Origin: Parelaphostrongylus tenuis
Taxonomy: Eukaryota > Nematoda > Chromadorea > Rhabditida > Metastrongylidae
Direction: 5' to 3'
NCBI GenBank assembly: GCA_019055375.1
Contig: JAHQIW010000171.1
Span: 173,501-237,500, forward strand
DNA: 64,000 nt
Notes under the pieces: generated by a model
Seen by the model: only the letters and a program-made list of their open reading frames with translations
The model's database searches: none
Told to the model about the DNA's origin: nothing
Shown here: positions 1 through 12,360 of the stretch, piece after piece
Position numbering within the stretch: the stretch's first letter is position 1
Layout of the letters: the number at the start of each line of letters is the position of its first letter
Program-made: the position numbers and the translations under genes

Positions 1-275
1 ATAGAATTTCACAACATTTCTGGAATCACACAGGCAGTTCTCAGATCCACTACTTCTACACTTGCTGTCATGAAAAAACTCACTTGTGCTTGTATTGTCG
101 CATTAAACGCGCTTCTTTGTACATTTCATCTATTTCTGTTTATTTTGGTCGTTGACCTTCTGCTGTGAACATGTAAATTAATGCTTTTCATTTACGTATA
201 GACGGTATATTTAAGGTGAAACGTTTAGATGGTATATTTGAGGTGAAAAAAATGTTCTTTAACTGGAAGGCCTAC

Positions 276-525
276 CACTTTTATGGCGACATCAATTGGT
301 GGTTTCTTTGCGTCTTCTATCATCGTTCCTTGCCACACTTCACCAAATTGTCCCGATCCGATTTTTGTCACCATTGTGATTTTATCAGGTGACAATTCCC
401 ATTTTTGTTTTGGGATTGGATTTTTTCAGAATAACACTACCGTCTATAGGCAAAGCATTTTCGTGGTGCCGTCTGTAATAATTTAGAGCCGATAACTTTT
501 CCTCCTGACCATAAACCTTTGAAAT
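276..525 (-). CDS. Fer-like SH2/protein tyrosine kinase, one internal exon (partial gene)
   Basis: The minus strand encodes the end of an SH2 domain, a linker (HHENALPIDGSVILKK) and the start of a kinase domain. The glycine-rich loop reads KIGSGQFGEVWQG and the ATP-binding lysine is in VAIKV. This order is typical of the nematode-expanded Fer/Fes-like cytoplasmic tyrosine kinases. A good acceptor (minus-strand ..cacatcag) defines the 5' end at 525; the 3' boundary at 276 (gtaggc donor) is a guess. The frame breaks once, in a run of five T (402-406, A on the coding strand). Removing one base gives ..KTKWELSPDKI.., the expected linker, so I read it as a homopolymer error. The catalytic half lies beyond the left edge and I did not find the upstream SH2 exons. 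Kinase identity is secure; subfamily is inferred. Confidence 0.8.
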
Positions 526-3500
526 CTGATGTGTGAATAAGTAATTGGTGCCAGCTTTATAAGCTTGCTTAGGAAATTAGTTCACCTCTGTGGAGAGCAG
601 CGAAGTACAGCTTCTGTCAACTACTTTGAATTGATTCTCTATTTTTCTCTTATAGTCAATCACTTGTTAGTTAAAGTGTTGTTTATAGTTTCCTTAACCC
701 TTGTATGCTCTTGTTGCAATCTGAATCTGTTCTGTTTCCCATAGACACCATCTGCATTCAACGTTATGTAGGTAATTTAATGATTTGCTTGTAGCCGTGG
801 TATGTTCAGCATAATTACTTCATAGCTAATTTCAGGTATTGAAGGATGGCTTATTCGAATTTTCAAAAAGTTCCTGGGCTGTGAAATAAATTTCTTGATT
901 GTATACTCCAAGCCCATATGGTAGAGCATTGTATACTCCAAAGTACCGTCACGCATAGCATATACTGATACACACTCAAACTTCCAAATTGATCATTTTG
1001 GCCCTATCAGAACTGCAGTGTCGAACGTTATGATTAATCTAATTAATATTGTGTAAAATGTAATCCACAACGACTTGAGTTTAAAATGATTTAGCACTTT
1101 TCTAAGCCAGGAAGTAGCCATATTACAACGTTCAGCTCACTTGGTTAAATACATTCATAACGTCTACGAAAATCTCAAACAAAATTGATTTCGTTTCATA
1201 AAATTATGGTCGTCTTTGAATGTTACTTGTCATGCCAGTGAGATCTATTCATACTTTCTTGATTAACCATGATCATAAAAATGTTCACCTAAGCAAATTG
1301 TGTGCCAGTTCTGTTGTATTCTTCAAACATGATTCTACATAGATCAGGATTTGCTTGTTGCTGTGCAGAAATTCGTGTATACCCGACATTAAAACTCAGT
1401 TTGATTTTATAATCTCCCACTCTAATGAGACTTCCTTCAGTCCAATCAAAAGTGAACGGTTTCGCATTTGAATAGTTATCACTTACTTAATTAGTGACAT
1501 TATGTGGGCATCCCTATTGGTTCCATCCAGCGTAAAAAGTCGTTCCTTTTCAATTTGCAACTGGTGTACCGGATGATCGCGCACCTGATCCTTCCATTTT
1601 GTGGTTACGCATGCCTAAGAAAAGAACGAATCATTTCCACCCTCGTGTGCATTAGACTGTGCATTTCCAGCATAGCCATTAGTTCGCTTTCCTAGAATAC
1701 GAAGCCCTCCACTTCTCAAGCAGATCAAATTGGTACCAGACTGGCCCGATAAATCTGGAAGCACGGACTTAAAACCATAATGAAGCGCCATTTTGACGGA
1801 AACCACTACAAATGAAATTTGTGCTACTTACCCAACTGAGCCTGACTAGAAGATTCACGTCCACGAGATCTTGAGAAACATACCAAACCTCAGATTTAGA
1901 TGCTGTATGACTAGTTTTTCTACGACAGTTTTTTTTCGTTGTATTACCGGAAAATCTGTTCCAAGCCTTTGTCAGGCGCTCCCCGTAGACATTCTGCGAT
2001 CTTCGTGAATCTAACGAAGTTTTGCCTTTCGACTAAGGCTCTTTCCTAACACGATAAATTTTGCTTCTGTGGAAGTTATAGCTGAAACTTGATATAGTTA
2101 GAGATTCTCCGTTGCAAATATCACAATTTGAAGCCATGAATTATTAGATAGCTATTAGAGGCGGCAAATTCTTTGACGTTTGACAGACATGTTTTTGCTT
2201 TGCACAATACCAGAGCAGTCTCTTCAGATGTCGACCTATACACATCTCATGAGGCTAGTGGTCAATAGAATTTTATGCGATTGCTTTATAAGAGACGAAA
2301 TCCAGGATGATCGACAATAGAAACTTAGACGACGGAACTCTCGTTATTCGTGAACAAATTCCTGTCACTCAGTGTCGGCGGCGCTGGCTTTGTCGTTCAC
2401 CTACATATCTAGTCAGTTTTTGTAAAGTCTTGAACCGCGCCTGACTATCTCTTGGCTTGAACTTCCGCCTCCAAAGAAAGTCAGTATCTTCGACTATTAC
2501 TCACCAACTTATCCTCCACATGATAAGAGCGCAATAGACAGACGCGTTCTACAATGAGCTGGACATAGAGAAACGTTGAAGAGATATGAGAGAGAAACGA
2601 ACGGTAACTATGGTGGGGCTCGCATTACCGTTGAAGGCGGTCCATCCATGTATCCAACTATGTCAAGTAAGTTTGACAGACATGAAGTGAATTCGATTAC
2701 ACAACTGTAATCAGAGTAATCCCTACTAAATGAAATGAGGATTGAGCGATGGACGTAAAGAACATTACGTATGGTAAGAAACATTTGGATCGAATTTTAT
2801 GGGTGAGTTTCCACTATAAATGAACTGTCACAAGTCAGTGATTACAAATGCACGAGAAAACTAGCTCAGTGATTCTGTTTATATTAACTTTGTACGACCC
2901 TTGTTCACGTTTATTTTGCCAATCCCAACTGATCGACTTTCGCACTATCATTGTTTGGCAAAGGTCTATCGCTGCGCACTCAAGTTGAGTCACAATATAG
3001 AAATGTTTGGTCCTATTTATATCCAAAATAGAGACAGAGTCGCTTCTTCCTTGTATCGAGGAATAAGCATGCTGCTGCACCTGAGGTCTTTATCGGCAGC
3101 TATTATGAAGGAAGCTGATCCCAAGCAAGTTTCTGAAGGATTAGATGGATAGCTAACGCTTTAGCAAGAGCCAGTGCTCATTAAACTAATCTCATTACCA
3201 TTGCGTTATTTATGCCTACAATACTGCTTAGAAAAAAAATAGAAAAGGTAAGAGATGTCAGTTAAGAGGCTGATTCTTCAAAGCAATCTTTCAAGTGAGC
3301 TCAATTAATAGTTTAACGCCAGCCTAGAGTAGAATCACCGCCATTTCATTAGGTCATTCAGGAGCATCTTAATTACCAGGTCATTCCGTAGGTTAGGGCG
3401 CCAGTGCAATAAACACCAGTTTCATTGACGAGAAGTAATAAAGGCTGTATGTCTAGTGCTTTTCAACTGCGCATTTTCTTGCGAGCATTTTGGTATGCAA

Positions 3501-6490
3501 TATGCACATACTTCCTCTAAGGTGGAGCAATCTTGGGGACAAATTGCTTGCTGTTGTGAACGAGTGCTCCTTAGGGGAAAATTGCTAGTGAAGCGGCACC
3601 AGGATTAATGGTGCTTGGGGCGATCGAACGGTTGCAGGAAGTGCGGCTAGGAAGTGGTTCGCGAAGTTCAGAGCTGGATAAAGCAGTCTGAAGGACCTTT
3701 CGCGCTTGGGCCGCTCACAGGAAGCTCCATTATTCTTGCGCTTTGCTTCACGAACATTATACCGCACGCGCCATTCGTGCATATGCAGCAAGTAAAATTA
3801 CTCCCACGACAGTTCCATCTCAAGGCAAGTATAGGCAAATTGTATACTGAAATTCTCGCAGGAAAATGCGCTGTTGAAAGATACCAAAGCCATGCAATTT
3901 CACTTATTTATGATTAATACGTTTAGTGTTTATTGCTCAAATGCTAAGACTCATGGAACGGCCTAATATGATGCTGTAAAATCTCCCATGAGATTACCAT
4001 TGCCATACGATCCCCTTCCGGTTCCAGTTCTCGTATAAGGAAATCGCCGTTTGCTTTCAATAAACCGACGATATCCTCAAATGGCAAGCATCCATGATAC
4101 CAGTCCTCTTTCTCGAGATCCTATAATTGTCGTAGTGAGTGCTCAAAAAGAAGCATCGGATCATTTCCGTTATCCGCATCCTGCATCACACTTTGAGGAA
4201 AAGTGTTCTTCCTTTTATTTAGAGTTTTGATAGTTAATCGATTGCTTAGATCTTATGAGCTTCAAGGGTTTATTTGGTTTTTGAAAAGACTTTATTGCGA
4301 TGTAGCAGAAAGAAAATACAATTATGCTTCACACTTGTGCATTTTTCCCAGGATATAGTTCTTCTTGATCTTAATAAACATTCGATGGTTCAATTATCGA
4401 TGACTTAGATGGTGTATTTGGTTCAAAAAAATAACTCTATAGTGCGTTGTTGCACTCATGAGAAGACTGTGCTTCGCAATCGGCGCTCGTTTCTTGTCGA
4501 CTAGGCTTGTGAGTGGCTGTAATATCGGTCACGCAACACGATTCAACAGTGACATGTGATTTTTGTTCCTGAATCTTAGATTCTTCTTCGCTTTTAAAGA
4601 ACTCTAGATTAAACATAGACTCTGATATTCTAAGATTCCTTCTACACGATTACATGCTCTTGGAGAAAAAGGTTCATGTTGCTTAGGCTTATGCCCGAGC
4701 TTGCTAACGGCTTTTTGGCGACATAAAACGAAAATGAAAAACTTGAGCCCACAGAACGATGGAACAAAGCTTGTGTACACTTAGCTTTAGTTTCATCTAA
4801 ACATATGTGATCAAATAACAGTGACGTCTGAAAACTACGGTAGTTCACTGTCAATGATGCGGAGTTTCATCCACATAATGAAGCAAAGTATGCACTTCGA
4901 GCATGAAACTTAAATTTCGCTTGGCAGTTACAGCGCAACAAAAAGTTTTTTTCCCAAAATCAAGTACACCTTCAAATTAATCAAGTTTTGCGCTATCGAA
5001 TAATTCTAAGAGAAAAGCTTTTCCGGGAAAAAGATGCTCAAGTACGGAACAAAACTTTTATCTCTGCTGTTACAGCGCTCTAAAAAGTTCTTATCAAAAT
5101 TGAGTTTATTGTTGAAATTCCCGAAAGATAAGCCATCAAATGACCAAAGCTTTACAAGAAGCAGAAAACACGTTTCTTACAGAGCGCCGAAACAGGATAC
5201 CAATAACGGAAAAGTGCTGAAGTATGAGGGACGCTTGGTCTTTACCGCTAGCATCTTTTCCATAGCCTGATCTATTGTACAGATATCTTTTCGATCCTTA
5301 GCAGAATATACCTACAAAAACTGATGCTTTTCCTTGTTTTTGCGATGGGAAAGAAAAGCCAGTGTTCGTGTTATTTTGTTCATTTCTAGAAATCACCTGC
5401 AAATCTGTTGCTTTTGAGGGTTCAGTAATAGCATCAGCACCTGTGTCCATCGAATCATTATCTTGATCAGCTGATCCTGCTGTTAATGGGTTTCTCTGAA
5501 AGATAAGTCTAATCGTTCTCTCAGCGACCTACTTCAGTGGCTTTGAGCACAATGAAGCTCTGTGGGATCAGAAATGCTTTCAAATTCATTAAAAAGACAA
5601 TAATATTATTCATACACACCGAGCGTTTCTGACCAGCTTCGTAACAAGTGCTCAATTTTAGTTCGATAACAAAGTTGACAGCTTACAGTGTTATCTTAAC
5701 AGTTTGCAGTGAGAGGTTTTCAGAGACCAAATTTTGAATTACTTTGTTTTTGATACTTGTACTAGTTTAAATACCAGCTGTTCGAGAAAGATTTCCTTAA
5801 GCCGAAGTGTTAGCGTGTTCCAAGTTCTACTTTCCCAAAGAATCAAATAATAGCCTTTAGCATAGTTAATTTGCCCGTTTCCGCTGTATGCATTTTCCTT
5901 TCAACACACCAGAGGAAGAAAAAATGAAACCGTACATGACATGTTGGCTCTAATAATAATCATGAGATAAAATGAAACCGTACAATTTGAAAAGTCTTAT
6001 AATGTCCAATCACGATTGGAAGTGAGAGAAAGTATTCTGTTTTCAATCACGTGCTCGCACTCGAGGGAAGAAAAAGTTGTTCCCAAAAGATAACCACCTT
6101 TATCACTTAAATCATGTGCCTAATTTTGATCGTTTCATTCTTAACGCCTTTGATGAGTTATCGTTAAATCAGTAAGTAGGTGCCTTGGCAGAACCGCTGC
6201 AGATGCGATTCCTGTAGCTCTTGGCACACTGACATACTTATGCATAAGTATGATCATTGGGTTCCCACAGAAAATATAGGTAGATCCATTGTCATAGAAA
6301 TGAAGATTCAATTTCATTAGCCCATCAATTCATAACAGACACGCGATCATCCTGAACTACGTTTACTCAGCATAGTAACGTAGGATGCACCACGTGGAGT
6401 TCTTTAGCATGATTGAGATCTCAATGAGGAATATCGTGGTAAACTGCCACTTTCCATGGATCAGATTTTTGGAACAGTGTATTTTCCTTC
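526..6490. other. No assignable gene; AT-rich, repeat fragments
   Basis: Short ORFs here have no recognisable motif or splice context. The upstream exons of the minus-strand kinase should lie somewhere in this stretch, but I could not locate them. A fragment around 4270-4340 (..GTAGCAGAAAGAAAATAC.. then TCACAC) matches a short repeat found again near 29.6, 30.7 and 33.75 kb. Confidence 0.5.
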
Positions 6491-6496
6491 CATTAT

Positions 6497-6720
6497 TATT
6501 TGAGCCAACATGTCATGTGGTCTGGTAAGGGCTCTTGTACAGCCCGAGACACGTGTTTCGTCCTTACAGACTCATCAGCCGGGCAGAACCCGTCGTCTTT
6601 CGATCTTTTTATACTCAGTTCTCTCGGGAGCCTTACACTCCTTATAGAGAGTCATCGACGACGTACGCTTTACACTGTATGTCAAATGAAACATTCACCT
6701 AACACGGTACTCTTATCATA
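6497..6720 (+). repeat. Degenerate copy of GAGCC-ATGTCA repeat family (H)
   Basis: It starts TTTGAGCCAACATGTCATG and continues with ..GCCCGAGACACGTGTTTCG... The same order of motifs recurs at 29257, 44430, 60574 and, inverted, at 60937. A second start of the same repeat lies at 6786. The best copy (60574-60785) has terminal inverted repeats, so this is probably a non-autonomous DNA element. Confidence 0.55.
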
Positions 6721-7685
6721 ATTATACCTTTATCTCGAGTGCTTTGTTTAGACCACGCTCAAATTTCAATATATCCTTTCATTATTATTTGAGCCAACAT
6801 GTCACAGTTTGGTATCAGTCTGCATTGTTGAGCGAGTGATATGTGCTTGCATGTGTAGTGGATAGCAAAGACATTTCTATGAACAAGTCATACGTGTTGA
6901 TGTTCTTTAGTAAATCATTTTCACAACACGTAGACCAGGGTTTCACGGGGACATTACGGCAATGACCGTGTGGTTTAACGGTTAAAATATGAGCATTGGT
7001 CGAAGATATCAAAAATCCTTATGAAGTAATGTTTTCCTGTACCCTAAATTACGAATGCTAGAATATGATTATCTGAAATCTTTAAGATTTGAAATAAATT
7101 CGAGTCCCTTGCCCTAAGTTTGTCAAAAATAAGTTTATTTCGGCGATTATAAATGGAGGAATTTATTGCCACACGCGTCAATGATCCAAAGCAACGAACA
7201 ACAATGCTTGTATCTTGTTGCTTATTTTTGTACATGTAAATTGCTATCACTAGACTATGTTTATATAATTGTTCTTGTAATGCAAGAAGCTCATAGCTGT
7301 TGCCGATTTGCTAGTCGTTGTAGTTTTCTGGTCGATTTGATGAATATCTTAGTGTTCAGTAATAGGCAGACATCTGCGAAGTTCCATGTTATCCGCGACA
7401 GAACATTTCCACGACATAAGAACTGGAGAGTAGCCTCCATATAAGTTGTATTTCAATTCCTATACCTCGAAGACATGAAAGACTTGATTGGTTTACAACA
7501 GCATGGGTTGTAATGACCTTTTACACCACCACCAATGGCTACAACTCGGACCGGAAAGAGCATTGTGTAATTGTGCAAGTCAGAGGACTTAAATCGATTT
7601 GATTAGACAGTCCAGAAAGTAGGCATAGATTAGTGACTACCCGGTTGGACGAAAGTCATGAAAATGTACTTTTAAACAAACTCAC

Positions 7686-7973
7686 GTTGACGTCCTCCTT
7701 TTGACTAGCCTTCTCATCAACATTTAAGCTTTCATCTTGGACTGAGCCACCATCTTCTTTTGCTTGCGAGGGTATCTCTCCTGATTTCGGAGTTTTCTTC
7801 GATTCGCCGGCAAGTTGAGGCGTTTCGGTAACTCCAGCTTTTACCAAACCAGCCGCTGGGTCGGTCATTTCACCAAATGTCAACAAACCTACTCTGCTAT
7901 GAAATAAAGTCGGCTTATTGATAACACTGATAGCAATGGATAGCAGAGATAGGAAAACAATCACAAAATTCAT
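7686..7973 (-). CDS. First exon of an unidentified secreted or membrane protein
   Basis: The minus-strand ATG at 7973 opens 96 codons ending exactly at a consensus donor (gtgagt). Residues 1-17 (MNFVIVFLSLLSIAISV) form a typical signal peptide. The rest is low-complexity, rich in K, E, S, T, P and G (for example AGESKKTPKSGEIPSQAKED), with no cysteines, as in disordered secreted or ectodomain segments. Read through, the ORF stops ten codons past the donor, so it is an exon rather than a complete gene. I could not find its next exon. I do not recognise the family. Confidence 0.5.
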
Positions 7974-10650
7974 TCAGTCATTAATAATGCTCAGATCGGT
8001 TGCGAAATATTGATAGTTTGCTTGTGCAATCGGCAATCTCAGTTGCAAGGCTTAGGCCTGAATTAGACGTGCTAAGGTATTGCCAGCACAGCGCAGTCTT
8101 GAGAATTATCATAAATTAGTTCATTTGTTGGATGATATGAATATGATCTGAGCCAAGACAAAAGGCTTTCTGGGTCTTGAAACGATCTGAACCTGCTAGC
8201 TGCTAGAAAATGTGTCGGACCGCGAATATGGTCAGTTGCAGCGATTTCGAAGCACAGATATAGCAATCATACGCCTTGCTTGTCTGTAATAACGTTGATT
8301 AAGAGAGGTCGTTTAATGAAGGAAGAGCTGCTCTTGCCAAAGAAGCGAAATCAAAGTGAAGGTGCTATTGAAAAAAGGCCGGTCAAATATAATCTAAGTA
8401 ATATTGTAGAACATTATGGAGTGCACTTTCTTGACATCACACATATTTTACGAATCTCAGCACTTCTTGCCTTCGATGTGTTTTCACGCGCTTCAATCAT
8501 CCGCTATTTCTTTGAATATCTAGCGTATTGCCTCGACTGCTTTCTAGAAAATTCACCTTCTTTAAGAATATCGTCGAATGTTGACCGAGGCTTTTTCTTT
8601 CAAAGTTAAGGAAGGTAAAACTAAGGAGCCCTATGTGAACTTGCTGAAGATAGAGCGTTAGGCTGATGAGCCGAACCTTGCTTCCAGGTAGCGGAGTGTC
8701 ATTATTTACTGCGGTATCCCTCCCATGAGGTGAATTGCAACAGTCGTCAACTTGTCAATCCCTAGGTTGCAATTTGATAGGAAAAGGAATGATAAGAAGA
8801 AAAATCAATTAAGGCGCTCAGCATTTACGGACATGAATTGGAAAAAGGAAGAAACGTACACAGTTACAGAAAGATATTGGCATAGCAGACGTTCCGATCC
8901 TCGAATTCAGAATAAAAAGAAAAATCAAGAGAGAGCTGGATAGCGTTTACAACGACGAAGGCATACCTGCACTCAAGAAACATTGGCTTACCAATTACTT
9001 CTAAGAAAGTTTCTCAACCAGATAGAAAATATTGATGGTGCGCAGATAAATTCAATGTGACTATTTTTGATGAAATTTAAGTAATAATAATGGATTTGAT
9101 ACCGATTAAAAAAACAGCTATGCATTCATGACCATCATCAGGTTAGCTGAGCAAGGTCGATATGTAAATTCCCCACTTCATCCATCGATTGTAGATATCG
9201 TGATGGTGTCCGAAATGATGTTGATCCAGATGATCCGTCTAAGTGCTCGAACTGTGATCATACCACCAAATCACACTCGACGCACTGCGCGATGCCATCG
9301 TTGATCCTTTTAAACAGGCATTTCAAAGATCTAGGATATGATTTCCATAAGGAGTCTGCAGAGAACATTAACAATTTCAAGAGCAAAAGTGATGATGTGT
9401 ACGAAATCGGAAAAAGTCAATAGTCAAAACTACATCACACAGTACCTCAAGAATTATTTCACATGGAGTTCATCGAGAGGATCGGAGGCCATCGTGCACC
9501 GCTTCTGCTCCAAAGCAATCTCATACCAATCAGGATCAAGCTAATTGAAAACAAATTTGAAGTGCATGATGATCATGTTCTGTTGATGAACAGCTTCACA
9601 AGTTTTTAGACACCTCCCACTTAGGACAAAGTGACCCGTTCAGGTATTAGAGCAACCAAGTTAAGGCAGAAAAAAAAAAGGAAGACCACCATCGCTTATA
9701 CAGATTTCACATTGAAAACCTTTGTTAAAGGCCTGTATGACAAACCGTACTCTATCTTGAACATGGAAAGTCTAGAAGGAAAAACGTTATGGATGATGTA
9801 CAAGCCAAGCAGCAACCGATCAATATGGGATAAAAGCAATCTTAATGACTTATAAAAGCAGGGAAAAGATACGAAAAACCTTAAATTTAGAGAAGGAAGT
9901 TACAGGTAAGGAAAGCGGAGCTTGCGAAGTCTTGAGAAAGTATGTAGGTTGCTCTAATAAGCTCAGAAATGTCATATTTGACACCATTGATTGACTTGAG
10001 ATGGCGCTGGTAAACTATTCATCTGTCATTATTTTTATCGCCGTTTATGAGTAAGAAATGACTCAAAAGACACACAAAGCTCTTCAAGAGAATGGGTGGT
10101 CATTAAGGTGGCGATATCGTGGGTACAAATTCGCTTGCAATAAGTAATGCCGAGGTTTACAGAAGTCGAACTTGTGAAGCTCGACTTCATGTTGCAAAAC
10201 CGATCGAAAACGTCACAAAAGAGCTGAAGTGGGAGGCTTTTGGAGGTACTCGCATTACTCTTTCGACATTGAACCATCAGAAAATCATTTCAAATCACCA
10301 AATTCGAACTAGAAAGCATGAAATTTTGAAGGAACTTTACCGAATCTTACCAATTTTACTTGCCAAAATTTCTTCTATGGCATTCACAAATTATAAAAAA
10401 ATTGTAAGATGTTATTGTTAATGATGGAAATTTTATTTACATAACCTCTAATAATAAGTTTTTTTTTGTAATGGTTGAAGATTTATAGCGTAAAAAACGA
10501 CGAGTCATATTTGTACACCTAATATGTAGTCGAGATAAGCCTTGATAAACTCCACATTCAATAAATTGAGTGCTTTTGTTAGATCGAGCTCGCCCTTCCG
10601 CACTGATCATTCTTCTGGTCACCATATATATATATATATGTTTGTTCTAC
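7974..10650. other. No gene supported
   Basis: ORFs of 60-109 codons occur, the longest at 8280-8609, but they lack splice signals, recognisable motifs or compositional bias. The 8.75-9.9 kb part is lysine-rich in translation on the + strand and may be an old decayed element; I could not assign it. Confidence 0.4.
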
Positions 10651-10954
10651 CTACAGTCAACTCTTGAAGATCGGGGGCATGCAGTTCGTGGAAGTTGACT
10701 GGTTCCTCCCACTTGAGCATGACATCGCCTTGATCACCTCCTAATCGACCATCGAAGAGTGGGGCTCTGAGCAACAGCACGTCTTTGAAAATCACGGAGC
10801 ATCTTTAAATTTTCCAGTTATCTTGTTCATTGTCGCATAAAAACTTCCCAGAATCCGTGATGAGGCATTGACATTGAATTTATCGGCTTCGTCACCGTTC
10901 TCCTCATCGTCATTGTTTTTCAGAAAGAATCAAACGGGATTCGTTATTCTTAAT
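10651..10954 (-). CDS. Exon of an unidentified conserved-looking protein
   Basis: The minus strand has an acceptor (gctttcag) at 10955 and a donor (gtagaa) after 10651. In between, about 100 residues read well across two frames: an acidic stretch (NDDEENGDEADKFN), then SSRILGSFYATMNKITGKF, then APLFDGRLGGDQGDVMLKW and FHELHAPDLQEL. Two single-base shifts are needed, near the AAAAAC at 10918-10923 and near 10809. The mix of acidic, aromatic and Gly/Asp residues looks like real protein, but I do not recognise the family. The shifts match those seen in NOA1 and SNX14, so assembly error is as likely as a pseudogene. Confidence 0.5.
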
Positions 10955-11118
10955 CTGAAAGCATAAAAAATCTTTTCTTCAAAATATTCATTTAGGCATA
11001 CCTTTCCTAACAACTTCTAGTATTTGTAGATTTACATTAACTGCAAAGATTTGTCTTCCTGCTTAAAATTTACTGATGTGAGTAGCGATGGATACTCATC
11101 AGAAAAATTTGAACGTAC

Positions 11119-11196
11119 CAGGACGCGTCCCACGTGTTGATGGGCCTCCAAAACCACCTATTCGTGGTCTTATGAAGCTACTGGGAGAGGTGGCAG
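11119..11196 (-). CDS. Candidate small exon upstream of 10651-10954
   Basis: On the minus strand a 78-base block is bounded by acceptor cctcttgcag and a strong donor GTACGT. One phase is open and encodes a Gly/Ser/Pro-rich peptide (SSFIRPRIGGFGGPSTRG). It would precede the 10651-10954 exon, but the phases do not join cleanly. The + strand is also open here: an ATG at 11090 could splice at 11203 to a block at 11408 (IGNLLGDVDEDTYYESLRR) in matching phase, and that block ends where the RTE fragment begins. The strand is therefore uncertain. Confidence 0.3.
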
Positions 11197-11465
11197 CTGC
11201 AAGAGGTGCACAAACTTATTTCAAGAGCATACTGAACTAAAAAGCATGAATTAGGCACATGAAATTAGTGCTCATAACCAGTAAAAAATACTGAGGAGAT
11301 GGGTGGTGTTTACAGTCAGTGCAACTGATTTAAAAAATTACTATCCATAAGATAATACAAGGTCTCTTTCATAACTCTGTAAAAATCTCAATGCTTAATC
11401 TGTACTAGTAATCGGAAATTTGTTGGGAGATGTCGATGAAGATACCTATTACGAAAGCCTTCGCA

Positions 11466-11975
11466 GATCTCCCTCTTTGAAAAATCTCGGAGCTCGGTTA
11501 GTCGCGAGAGCAGGTGACGCGCCCCCAGATGGTAAGTAGGTGTACTGAACACGAATTAAAAGCAACTGTATGCTTCCGAGATATCTAGGTGGTTTGAGGG
11601 GATGAACTACCCGTTTCTGCAGCGCCGTTTTGACACACGCCTATTCCTGCAAGCAAATTACCAAAAGCCTGCAATCAAGCGGCTAGAAAGTGCTTAGGAG
11701 ACGCTTCCAACAGATAAGCTCCCCTTGCTCCTCCGGGAGAGACTAGCAAGCTTCCGGCATGTATCTAGCCCCCACTTTTAAAGAATTCAAGCTCTACTTG
11801 AGTACCGTGCCAAAAGCACTAGCAAAAATAGGTTTCAGTCTCCTGACACCTGAACAGCCCTCGGCACGGCAGCGTCGGTTAAAAAATCTCTGGAGCAGGC
11901 TAAATCAACAAAATTGGAATGGTCTAAAATGACAATCTTTATCTATAACACACGTATACTTGCGAAAGAATCCTC
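11466..11975 (+). mobile_element. 5' fragment of an RTE-type retrotransposon (partial second copy)
   Basis: From CTCCCTCTTTGA at 11466 the sequence parallels the 5' region of the larger RTE copy that starts near 12365, through the sites around AAAGCCTGCAATCAAGCGGCT and CGGCACGGCAGCG up to the first codons of the coding region (ACTAAAATGACTATCT in the full copy). It stops before most of the endonuclease. It is more diverged than a recent copy would be. Confidence 0.75.
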
Positions 11976-12095
11976 TGTATCTTAGCAGTCTTGTGATCAC
12001 AAATGACATTTTTGAGTGATAAGGTTACAAAAAACCGTCATAACTTTTGCTTGTGGCTGTCATTTCTTAGGTAACGCCTTTTTTTAACCTTAGAC

Positions 12096-12097
12096 AT

Positions 12098-12143
<46 letters not shown>

Positions 12144-12360
12144 AGCCTTATCATAAGTTTTGCCACTAGGGCAATATATACTGAATTCGTTGACCAGAAG
12201 TAATTGAAATTGCTTAACAACATTATTCAGAGAATGCGCCATTACCTGTAGTAGTACATAGTAGTGACATCTCTCAGGCAACAGATTAAATAACGCGCTC
12301 CTAGAACTCGAACAATTTGTATATATACATACATTATTTATATATATATGTATATATAAT
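12096..12360. repeat. Two (TA)n arrays around a 170-bp repeat unit
   Basis: Nearly pure TA/ATAT tracts occupy about 12096-12140 and 12315-12360. Between them lies copy A of the 170-bp repeat that recurs at 15725. ORFs predicted here on the minus strand (strings of Y-I) are microsatellite artefacts. Confidence 0.85.
12141..12310. repeat. 170-bp direct repeat, copy A (5' side of RTE)
   Basis: It begins TGGAGCCTTATCATAAGTTT and ends CTCCTAGAACTCG. It matches 15725-15894 with about 11 substitutions in 170 bp and no indels by eye. The two copies bracket the RTE element exactly. Confidence 0.85.

Noticed and set aside
8280..8609. 109-codon + strand ORF
   Set aside because: The first codon is not ATG, and there are no motifs, splice context or composition signal.
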